A stretch of DNA of 26,567 nucleotides from assembly GCA_035527715.1 (NCBI GenBank), contig DATKZY010000237.1:1-26567 (forward strand), read 5' to 3'. The translations under genes were made by a program, and so were the position numbers. A model generated the notes under the pieces. The model ran no database searches, was not told the DNA's origin, and saw only the letters and a list, made by a program, of their open reading frames with translations. Source of the DNA: DSUN01 sp035527715 (GTDB lineage: Bacteria > Planctomycetota > PUPC01 > DSUN01). Shown here one piece after another: positions 1 to 6,936 of this stretch. Each line of letters begins with the position of its first letter. The stretch's first letter is position 1.

Positions 1-960
1 CTCAAGAACCTCGACGTGGCCATCCCGCTCGGCGGCCTCGTGTGCGTGACCGGCGTGAGCGGCTCGGGCAAGAGCACGCTCGTCAACGACGTGCTTCACC
101 GCGCCCTGATGCGCCACTTCCACGCCAGCCGCGCCAAGCCCGGCGAGCACCGCACCATCGAGGGCATCGAACGGATTGACAAGGTGATCATCATTGACCA
201 GTCGCCCATCGGCCGCACCCCCCGCTCGAACCCGGCGACCTACACCGGCGTGTTCGACGACATCCGCCGCCTCTTCGCCGCGCTCAAGGACTCCAAGGTC
301 CGGGGCTACCAGCCCGGCCGCTTCAGCTTCAACGTCAAGGGCGGCCGCTGCGAAGCCTGCGAAGGCCAGGGCACCAAGCGCATCGAGATGCACTTCCTCC
401 CCGATTTGTATATCACCTGCGAGGCCTGCCGCGGCCGCCGCTACAACCGCGAGACCCTCGACATCCGCTACCGCGGCAAGTCCATCGCCGACGTCCTCGA
501 CATGCAAATCGAGGAGGCCCTCGCCTTCTTCAACGCCTTCCCACGCGTCAAGCGCGTCCTGCAGACCCTCCACGACGTGGGCCTCGACTACATGGCCCTC
601 GGCCAATCGTCCACCACATTGAGCGGCGGCGAGGCCCAGCGTATAAAACTCTCCACGGAGCTGGCCAAGGTCGCCACGGGCAACACCCTCTACATCCTCG
701 ACGAGCCGACGACCGGCCTCCACTTCGCCGACATCTCCCGCCTCCTCGACGTCTTGGCCCGCCTGGCCGACCGCGGCAACACCCTCCTCGTCATCGAGCA
801 CAACCCCGACGTCATCAAGTGCGCCGACTGGATCATAGACCTCGGCCCCGAGGGCGGCGACGAGGGCGGCCGCATCGTCGCCCAAGGCCCCCCCGAGGCC
901 ATCGCCGCCGACCCCGCCTCCTACACTGGCCAGGTCCTTGCCGGCTATCTGAGCCGCTGA
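1..960 (+). CDS. uvrA: UvrA, excinuclease ABC subunit A, C-terminal part (5' end outside window)
   Basis: This is the ATPase that scans DNA for bulky lesions and loads UvrB in nucleotide excision repair in the cytoplasm. The reading frame is open from base 1, so the gene starts upstream of the window; the visible 319 residues are the second ABC ATPase half. Seen directly: the Walker A motif GVSGSGKST near the start, a four-cysteine zinc module (CEAC, about 20 residues, CEAC) within the typical context IEMHFLPDLY, the ABC signature LSGGEAQRIKL, and Walker B LYILDEPTTGLH. The end, LAGYLSR then TGA, is typical of the family. No damage or frameshift is visible. It has no obvious functional link with the polysaccharide genes downstream and is separated from them by a repeat-filled gap. 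Identification is secure. Confidence 0.97.
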   Translation, partial: LKNLDVAIPLGGLVCVTGVSGSGKSTLVNDVLHRALMRHFHASRAKPGEHRTIEGIERIDKVIIIDQSPIGRTPRSNPATYTGVFDDIRRLFAALKDSKVRGYQPGRFSFNVKGGRCEACEGQGTKRIEMHFLPDLYITCEACRGRRYNRETLDIRYRGKSIADVLDMQIEEALAFFNAFPRVKRVLQTLHDVGLDYMALGQSSTTLSGGEAQRIKLSTELAKVATGNTLYILDEPTTGLHFADISRLLDVLARLADRGNTLLVIEHNPDVIKCADWIIDLGPEGGDEGGRIVAQGPPEAIAADPASYTGQVLAGYLSR

Positions 961-962
961 AC

Positions 963-984
963 GGCAGGATCGGCCCATCTTGCC
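963..984 (+). terminator. Possible weak hairpin terminator after uvrA
   Basis: Right after the uvrA stop, GGCAGGAT and ATCTTGCC can pair (8 bp with one G-U pair) around a 6-nt loop, followed by only three T residues. The short T tract makes this a weak candidate for an intrinsic terminator. Confidence 0.25.
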
Positions 985-997
985 TTTGCGTACCAGT

Positions 998-1085
998 GTT
1001 GCTCAATGTGGCTCAGACTCGCTCACACGCCATTTGCCCATTCTCGCCATTCCGGCTCAGAGTTGCCCAATGTGGCTCAACATTG
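998..1085 (+). repeat. Two direct copies of a GTTGCYCAATGTGGCTCA motif
   Basis: Copies lie at 998-1016 and 1062-1085, in the same orientation. The second is extended to TGGCTCAACATTG, giving an internal inverted repeat CAATGT / ACATTG with a 6-nt loop. A third copy, 22 of 24 positions identical to the second, occurs at 24217-24240 in the other large gene-free interval. I do not recognise the family. Confidence 0.7.
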
Positions 1086-1124
1086 TGCACGCGCACGCCC
1101 CCCGCACATAGGTGGCGAGTGCTC

Positions 1125-1178
1125 CCATCTCTTCCATCTCTTCCATCTCTTCCATCTCTTCCATCTCTCGCATCTCGC
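1125..1178. repeat. 9-bp tandem repeat (CCATCTCTT)n
   Basis: Five consecutive copies of the 9-mer, four identical and the fifth with one change, are followed by a degenerate copy (GCATCTCGC). Because the unit is a multiple of three, it keeps spurious frames open on both strands, which read as HLF or EEM repeats. Confidence 0.9.
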
Positions 1179-1226
1179 GCGCCTTCACCACCGTGCGGAA
1201 GTGACCACAATGGCCGGCAAGGCGCT

Positions 1227-1266
1227 CAAGATGGCCACCTGCGCGCAACAGGACTTGGCCATCTTG
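1227..1266. repeat. Hairpin repeat, left-flank copy
   Basis: Perfect 11-bp arms CAAGATGGCCA (1227-1237) and TGGCCATCTTG (1256-1266) enclose the core CCTG-CGCGCAA-CAGG, which can itself pair CCTG with CAGG. The same element, with a near-identical core, occurs four times in diverged form at 24283-24560. It is a REP-like or small-RNA-like dispersed palindrome of unknown role. Confidence 0.85.
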
Positions 1267-1528
1267 AAACCGCCGGGCTGGCAGGGCGCGTCGAGCCATA
1301 AGGGTTGGGTGCGTCGTGACATATGGCGCCACATCCCCCCGCGCCCCCTGCCTCCCACGCCCCGTCAGGATGCTCACCCCCCCTCCGCTCCCATTTCTGG
1401 CACTGATGCCCGATCAGCAATGAAGGTATCGGTCACCGAAACATAACGCGGATACACCACAACCCTGCCCGGCCCCTCAACCCCCAACCCCCGATGCCTA
1501 ACGCCCAACACCTCTTCTTCCCTCCGCC

Positions 1529-4500
1529 TCACCCCCCAAAGCTAATGCCGAACGGGGCACCCACGGCGTTGAGCGCCGCCAGCACCTCCTCCTCGCTGCG
1601 GCCCATCGCGGACAGCAGGACTCGGTAGCTTGCGGCGAACTTGCCCTGGCGCGGATGCTCGTGCCCAGTGCCGGCCTTGAAGCGGAACATGATCTCCAAC
1701 GCTCGCCGCATGATCGGCTCGGCCTCCGCAAGGCGGTTCGTAGCATGGAGCAACGCTGCCAGGTTGTTCAGGGCGCTTGCGACGCTGGGATGCTCACTGC
1801 CAAGGCTTCGCTCCCAAATGGCGAGCGCACGCCGCATGAGCGGCTCGGCCTCCGCAAGACGGTTCGTGGCCTTGAGCAACTGCGCCAGGTTGTTGAGGCG
1901 GGTGGCGACGTTGGGGTGGTCTCTCCCGAAGCTCGCCTCGTCAATGGCGAGCGCGCGCCGCTGGAGCGGCTCGGCCTCCGCCAGGCGGTTCGTGGCCTGG
2001 AGCAACTGCGCCAGGTTATTGAGGCGGGTGGCGACCTTGGGGTGGTCCTTCCCAAGGCTTGCCTCGTCAATGGCGAGCGCGCGTCGCATGAGCGGCTCCG
2101 CCTCCGCGAGACGGTTCGTGTCCTGCATGATCACCGCCAGGTTGTTGAGGCGGGTGGCGACGTTGGGGTGGTCTTTCCCGAAGCTCGCCTCGTCAATGGC
2201 CAGTGCGCGGCGCATCAGCGGCTCGGCCTCCGACAGCCGGTTCGTCTCCGCGAGCAACGCCGCCAGGTTGTTGAGGTCAGTGGCCACCTCGGGGTGGTCG
2301 TTTCCGAAGCTCGCCTCGTGAATGGCGAGCGCGCGCCGGAGAAGCGGTTCGGCCTCCGCAAGGCGGTTCGTGTCCTGGAACAACTGCGCCAGGTTGTTGA
2401 AGGCCGTGGCGACGTTCGGATGGTCCGCCCCGAGGCTCTTCTCGAAAATCGCCACCACGCGCCGCATAAGCGGCTCGGCTTCCGCAAGACGGTTCACGTC
2501 CTGGAGCAACTGCGCCAGGTTGCTGAGGCGGATGGCGACGTTGGGGTGGCCTTTCCCGAAGCTCGCCTCGTCAATGGCGAGCGCGCGCCGATAGAGTGGC
2601 TCGGCCTCCGCAAGTCGGTTCCCGGCATCGAGCAACTGCGCCAGGTTGTTGAGGCCCCGGGCGACGTTGGGGTGGTCTTTCCCGAGGCTCGCCTCGTCGA
2701 TAGCCACCGCGCGCCGGAGAAGAGGCTCGGCCTCCGCAGGACGGTTCGTGTCCTTGAGCAACGCCGCCAGGTTGTTAAGGTCTCGGGCCACGTTGGGGTG
2801 GTCTTTCCCGAAGCTCGCCTCGTCAATGGCGAGCGCGCGTCGGAAAAGCGGCTCGGCCTCTGCAAGACGGTTCGTCTCCTGGAGCAACACCGCCAGGTTG
2901 TTGAGGCGGATGGCGACCTTGGGGTGGTACTTCCCGAAGCTCGCACCGTCCATCGCCAACGCGCGGCGATAGAGCGGCTCGGCGGAAGCGTGGTCCGCGC
3001 GCTCGAAATGGAAAACGGCGAGCTCGTTGAGGACGCTCGACGTGGCGGCTGGGTCCCTGGCATCGGCGGCGAGCCAGGCATTCAATGCTTCCCCGTAAGT
3101 CTGGGCGGCAGGGATGCGCCCACCCAGCGTGACCCAGTAGCCGTGCAACTCCCACTCCCACCGCCCCTGGTGCATCTGGAGAAAGGTAGGGATGTCGGTC
3201 AGCACCTCCTTGAGGCGGTTCCAGTCCTCCAACTCGAAGAGGAGCCAGGGAAGCTCGTCGAGCTTGCGGTCGGTGGGTTGGGCGATGGCGGCGAAGTAGT
3301 CGGTGAGGCGCTGGCGGGCGGAGCGGAGGGCGTCCGCCTGATTGAGCCACAGGGCGGCGACGGCGGCGTGAAGATAGGCGTGGCCGAAGTTGAGGAGTCC
3401 GCCGCGATTGGCCAGGGCGCTCTCGGCGGCGAGGTGGAAGGGGGTCCAGTGGGCGCGCGGCAGCGGCGTTCCTTTCTCGCCCAGGAGGTCGAGCAGTTCG
3501 GCTTCAGAGAGGCCCCGCCGCGAAGCGCCGATGAGGCTGAGGGCTTGGCGCACGAGGTCGCGGCCGGCGGAATAGTCCCCCTGCCAGCGCTCGAGGATGC
3601 GGGTGAACAGCTCGCCGGGGTCATTTGCCGCCAGGTAGTAGCCGATGCGCTCGTCGAGCCGGTCGTGCTCGCCGAACTGGCGGAGTTCGTCGAGCGCGGC
3701 GCGCAGGAAGAGCGGGTTGGCGCACTGCGGCGCCTCGGCCAGGCGGCGCTTGCGGGCCTCGTTGAGTTCCTTGCGGTAGAGGGCCAGGAAGGCGCCGATG
3801 GCGGCGGAGCGCTCGGCGACCGTGAACAGCGGAAGCTCCATGCTCCGCTCGGACGCCAGCCAGGCGCGCCCCTTGAGCGCGTCCAGCGCGCGGCCCGGGA
3901 GCGTTGAGAAGATGAAGCGGATGTTCGGCGGCCAATAGTTGGGCAGCCAGCCGAGGTCGGGCGCGGCGTCCTTGTCCTCCAACTGGTTCAGGGCGTCGAG
4001 CACGAGGATGACGCGGCCGCGCGCGGCCACGTTGGTGAGCCACGTGGGGAACGCTTCGCGGACCTTGGCAGGCTCGAAGGGGATTTCGTCGGCCAGGCTG
4101 AATGCCTTCTTCAGCTCGCCCATGATGCGGCGGAGGATGTGGACCCAGTCGGCGCTGTCGGCCGTGCCCCCGATGAAGTGCAGGAGGACGAGTTCCTGGG
4201 GGTGTGCGGCGCGATAGCGCATGGCCCAGTCGGCGAGGAGGGCGGACTTCCCGCAGCCGGATTCGCCGAGGACGACGAAGGGCGCGGGGTCGTCGCCGGC
4301 GGCATAGGCGTCGAGCCGCTGCGTGTACGCCGGGCGCGGCACGTAGGCGCGCAGGCGGCTGCGCGCGTAGGCGTCGTGCGCCTGGCACTCGCGCTCGACT
4401 GCGTCGGGCACTTGCGCCTCGGGGTAGAGCCGTTCGATGAGCTGCGTGAAGTCGTCGAGCACCAGCGCGCCGAGGGCCTCGGGGCCGGCGTAGTTTTCCC

Positions 4501-5080
4501 GTGGGGCGTAGGCGAGCTTGCCCTCTGCATGCGCCGTGCGGACGTGTTCCTTGAGGGCCGCGAGCTTGGCAGCCGCTTCGGAGTTCTCGCTGAGGAAGTC
4601 GGAGCGCTTTGCCGGCTCAATTCCGTTGACAAAGGCCGGAGCGCGGAAGTAGAAGAAGGCGTGGTCAGCCATCGCGAGGTCGTTGAGCACGCCGTGGAGG
4701 ATTTCGAGTTCCGTGACCGAGAGCTGCCGATGCTGCTTGAGCCAGGGTTGTTGCTTCTCGATCTCGGGGTCAATCGCCTTCGGCACCCAGCCGTAGCGTT
4801 CGCCCAGGAGGCCGATGAAGTAGGGCCGGCAGCCGGCGATTTCGGCCAGACACAGGGGGAGCACCTTGCCCTCGGCGGCCTGCTCGTCGGTGATGCCCCA
4901 GCGGAGGTCCACCTCGCCCCACGTGACGCCGCGCGATTCGGCCAGCTTGCGCAATTGCGGGAAGATGAACTTCACCAGGTGGTCCCGCTCCGCCGCCATG
5001 TCGCGGAAGGTGGAGGAGACGAAGACCCTGACCTGGCGTTGCTCGACGAGAGAAGGAGCTCCATTCATAGGGGACACCAC
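1529..5080 (-). CDS. DUF4062 - STAND NTPase - TPR repeat protein
   Basis: A large (1183 residue) cytoplasmic signal-transduction ATPase of unknown trigger. The DUF4062 domain lies at residues 17-100 (VRVFVSSTFRDM, then DLRWGITDEQA and LLGERYGWVP). A NACHT/STAND-type NTPase follows, with Walker A GESGCGKS at 272-279, Walker B RVILVLDALNQL at about 356-367 (aspartate 362) and FIFSTLPG at 389-396. Residues from about 683 to 1143 hold eleven 42-residue kinesin-light-chain-type TPRs, each around AEAEPLxRRALAIDEASFGKDHPNV. STAND proteins use the C-terminal repeats to sense a ligand and oligomerise through the NTPase; some defend bacteria against phage, but that role here is inference. The start is uncertain: GTG 5080, GTG 5077 or ATG 5068 lie 3, 6 and 15 nt from AAAGG (5084-5088). 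It is the last gene of a probable three-gene operon. Confidence 0.9.
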   Translation of the reverse strand: MVSPMNGAPSLVEQRQVRVFVSSTFRDMAAERDHLVKFIFPQLRKLAESRGVTWGEVDLRWGITDEQAAEGKVLPLCLAEIAGCRPYFIGLLGERYGWVPKAIDPEIEKQQPWLKQHRQLSVTELEILHGVLNDLAMADHAFFYFRAPAFVNGIEPAKRSDFLSENSEAAAKLAALKEHVRTAHAEGKLAYAPRENYAGPEALGALVLDDFTQLIERLYPEAQVPDAVERECQAHDAYARSRLRAYVPRPAYTQRLDAYAAGDDPAPFVVLGESGCGKSALLADWAMRYRAAHPQELVLLHFIGGTADSADWVHILRRIMGELKKAFSLADEIPFEPAKVREAFPTWLTNVAARGRVILVLDALNQLEDKDAAPDLGWLPNYWPPNIRFIFSTLPGRALDALKGRAWLASERSMELPLFTVAERSAAIGAFLALYRKELNEARKRRLAEAPQCANPLFLRAALDELRQFGEHDRLDERIGYYLAANDPGELFTRILERWQGDYSAGRDLVRQALSLIGASRRGLSEAELLDLLGEKGTPLPRAHWTPFHLAAESALANRGGLLNFGHAYLHAAVAALWLNQADALRSARQRLTDYFAAIAQPTDRKLDELPWLLFELEDWNRLKEVLTDIPTFLQMHQGRWEWELHGYWVTLGGRIPAAQTYGEALNAWLAADARDPAATSSVLNELAVFHFERADHASAEPLYRRALAMDGASFGKYHPKVAIRLNNLAVLLQETNRLAEAEPLFRRALAIDEASFGKDHPNVARDLNNLAALLKDTNRPAEAEPLLRRAVAIDEASLGKDHPNVARGLNNLAQLLDAGNRLAEAEPLYRRALAIDEASFGKGHPNVAIRLSNLAQLLQDVNRLAEAEPLMRRVVAIFEKSLGADHPNVATAFNNLAQLFQDTNRLAEAEPLLRRALAIHEASFGNDHPEVATDLNNLAALLAETNRLSEAEPLMRRALAIDEASFGKDHPNVATRLNNLAVIMQDTNRLAEAEPLMRRALAIDEASLGKDHPKVATRLNNLAQLLQATNRLAEAEPLQRRALAIDEASFGRDHPNVATRLNNLAQLLKATNRLAEAEPLMRRALAIWERSLGSEHPSVASALNNLAALLHATNRLAEAEPIMRRALEIMFRFKAGTGHEHPRQGKFAASYRVLLSAMGRSEEEVLAALNAVGAPFGISFGG
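1680..3010. repeat. 126-bp tandem coding repeats (TPR array)
   Basis: About eleven head-to-tail units of 126 bp encode the 42-residue TPRs of the STAND protein. Neighbouring units are very similar at the DNA level, including third positions, which points to recent amplification or gene conversion. Positions facing ligands should be those that vary, for example the residue after AEAEPL (Y, F, L, M, Q) and the stretch after ALAI. Confidence 0.9.
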
Positions 5081-5096
5081 TCGCCTTTGTAAGCCG

Positions 5097-5111
5097 CCTT
5101 CGCGGCGAAGG
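5097..5111. repeat. Small palindrome in the gap before the STAND gene
   Basis: CCTTCG (5097-5102) pairs with CGAAGG (5106-5111) around a 3-nt loop, inside the 45-nt gap between two minus-strand genes. There is no T tract. It could act as a minor attenuator or be another short dispersed palindrome; the sequence does not decide. Confidence 0.4.
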
Positions 5112-5125
5112 TCGGCCTGACGCGC

Positions 5126-6901
5126 TCAGTGCGAATGGAGGTGGAGTTGCGTGCCGCCCACGCCGCTGAGGAAGAAGGTCCAGCGCTCCTCGAGGTCGCG
5201 CCAGCCGCCGATCGGGTTGATCAGGCTCGCGCAGTCGGCGGGCGGGGCGATCTTGAAGTCCATTTCCACGGTAAAGGCGCTCAGGAGGTCGCGGCCGCCC
5301 TCGCGGAACAGGGCGTCGGGGCCCGCCCCGTCCGCCACGCGGGCGAGGATGACGAAGACGCTGATCTGCGGCAGGCCGTGGTGCTCGCGATACCAGTTCG
5401 GCCCGGGCCGCGGGAAGGCGACGGCGACGATCTGGCCGCCGGCGCCGCTGCGGCGCAGGTGCTCCCGAAACTTCGCCGAGGCCGCGAGGCGGTCGCGCGC
5501 GTCCTCCGCGAACTGCGGGTCGAGCCGCGTCCGCAGGATGGGGGCCTGGACGAGGACGAGTGTGGCGCTCTCGAACTTCCCGGGGATGGCGACGGCGGGG
5601 GCGGTCGCACGCTCCGCGGCGGGCTGCGCGGCGAGCTGTCCGAGGAAGAAGTCCCACAGCTTCTCCCCAGGGAAGCCCGGGCCGCGGGGCTTGCCGTCGC
5701 CCTCCACGAAGTCCTCGCCCGCTGGGCGCGCGATGTTCACCTGGGCGACGCAGCCCTGGCGGATCGTGCGCTTCGCCTTGTCGGCGAAGGCGTCGGCCAC
5801 GCTCGCACCCGTCGCGAGGGAGCAGCGCATGAGGATGAGGCGGACGCGGTCGGGGCCGGCCGGGTCGGGCGTGGGGCCGCGGCCGCCGGGGCCGCCGCCC
5901 TTCTTCATGCCCGGCGTGCCCTTCTCGTCGGGCTTCTCATACGGACCGCAGAAGACGAGCAGCACGTCGCCGCCCGGCTGGTCGAGGAAAGCAATGAACG
6001 GCTTGAGGGTCGCGGATTCGCGGATCCGCTTGAGAACCGTCTCGGCAAAGCCAGTGGCCCAGGCGTTGCGATACGGGCCTCGGACGACGACGAGCCGCCC
6101 ATCCTGCACGAAGGGCACGCCCGCGGCCTGATGGGCGACGACCTGTTGGGCTGCCGCCGCCGCGGCGGGGTCGGCCGGGCCGAGGGGCACCTGGGCCTCC
6201 AGGTAGGGGACTTCGCGGATAGCGAGCTTGATGGCCTCGATGGCCCACATCAGGCCGAAGCAGACGATGATGGCGACGGCGAGCGCCAGGAGCACGCGCA
6301 CGGACGCCGGGAGCCGCAGCTTGGGCATCCTCGCGCCGAGGGGGCGCAGGAGCTTGTCGCCCGGGACGATGAACGACGTGCGCTCGCGGTACCGCCCGTA
6401 GGCTTCGCCGAACAGGCGGGTGCAGATCCGCTCCTCGCTCTTCGCCAGGTAGTAGTAGAGGAACATCATGAAGAAGAAGGCGATGAACGTCATCGCCCGC
6501 CCCCACGTCAGCAGGATGCCGAGGCCGAAGAAGGTGAGCGAGATGTACTGAGGGTGGCGGACGAAGCGGTAGAGTCCGCCGGTGACGAGGCCCGACTTGC
6601 GGAACTTGGCGGTGTAGATTTGCGCGGCGCCGATGCAGAAGAGCAGGAAGCCCACGATCACCAGGATCGGCCCGAGCAGGCCCCCCGTGAGCACGGGGAA
6701 CACGAAGTGCGTGAGCCAGGCCGTGTGCGGGTTCTGGTTCAGCGTCTGGATGTGCAGCACGGAGCCGTAGAGGAAGCCTGCGAAGGGCAGGAGCATCCAG
6801 ATCGGCTCGAGAATGACGAAGAAGCTGAGCAGCTTGAGCGCGTACTCACCGATGCGCCCCAGGATGCTCGCCTTCCCTTTCGCTGCCTGGTCCTCGGACA
6901 T
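5126..6901 (-). CDS. Membrane ICMT/PEMT-like methyltransferase fused to a large unknown C-terminal region
   Basis: The first 200 residues resemble the isoprenylcysteine carboxyl methyltransferase / phospholipid methyltransferase group, integral membrane enzymes that use S-adenosylmethionine. Seen: hydrophobic segments at about 22-48, 68-94 and 120-150 (probably two), the motif LYRFVRHPQYISL (R115-H116-P117), and EERICTRLFGEAYGRYRER at 156-174, matching the EE...FG..Y..Y..R signature. A further membrane segment lies at about 201-222. The remaining 370 residues are not recognised; they include a Gly/Pro-rich stretch (about 330-350) and end in LHLHSH. The usual family length is near 200, so this is an unusual fusion. 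The ATG start has AGGAGG at 6908-6913, 6 nt upstream. The gap to the upstream gene is 35 nt and to the downstream STAND gene 45 nt, so co-transcription is likely. The substrate is unknown. Confidence 0.8.
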   Translation of the reverse strand: MSEDQAAKGKASILGRIGEYALKLLSFFVILEPIWMLLPFAGFLYGSVLHIQTLNQNPHTAWLTHFVFPVLTGGLLGPILVIVGFLLFCIGAAQIYTAKFRKSGLVTGGLYRFVRHPQYISLTFFGLGILLTWGRAMTFIAFFFMMFLYYYLAKSEERICTRLFGEAYGRYRERTSFIVPGDKLLRPLGARMPKLRLPASVRVLLALAVAIIVCFGLMWAIEAIKLAIREVPYLEAQVPLGPADPAAAAAAQQVVAHQAAGVPFVQDGRLVVVRGPYRNAWATGFAETVLKRIRESATLKPFIAFLDQPGGDVLLVFCGPYEKPDEKGTPGMKKGGGPGGRGPTPDPAGPDRVRLILMRCSLATGASVADAFADKAKRTIRQGCVAQVNIARPAGEDFVEGDGKPRGPGFPGEKLWDFFLGQLAAQPAAERATAPAVAIPGKFESATLVLVQAPILRTRLDPQFAEDARDRLAASAKFREHLRRSGAGGQIVAVAFPRPGPNWYREHHGLPQISVFVILARVADGAGPDALFREGGRDLLSAFTVEMDFKIAPPADCASLINPIGGWRDLEERWTFFLSGVGGTQLHLHSH

Positions 6902-6936
6902 GTCTCGCCTCCTGACACAATGCCCTTGAATTGAGC

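Larger units (their letters stand above)
961..1528. other. Gene-free repeat-bearing interval between uvrA and the convergent STAND gene
   Basis: The 568 bp between two convergent genes hold no convincing coding sequence: the open frames here lack ribosome binding sites and recognisable proteins and partly translate a tandem repeat. What can be seen is a weak hairpin after uvrA, two copies of a GTTGCYCAATGTGGCTCA motif, a 9-bp tandem repeat, and one copy of the hairpin repeat that is clustered again at 24283-24560. From about 1290 to 1528 the sequence is C-rich and I see no structure in it. Confidence 0.7.

Noticed and set aside
1006..1446. Open frames in the gap after uvrA
   Set aside because: They translate the 9-bp tandem repeat and hairpin, with no start signals or recognisable protein.
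1655..3907. Long plus-strand open frame opposite the STAND gene
   Set aside because: It is kept open by the 126-bp coding repeat and high GC; its translation is a low-complexity mirror of the TPR array.
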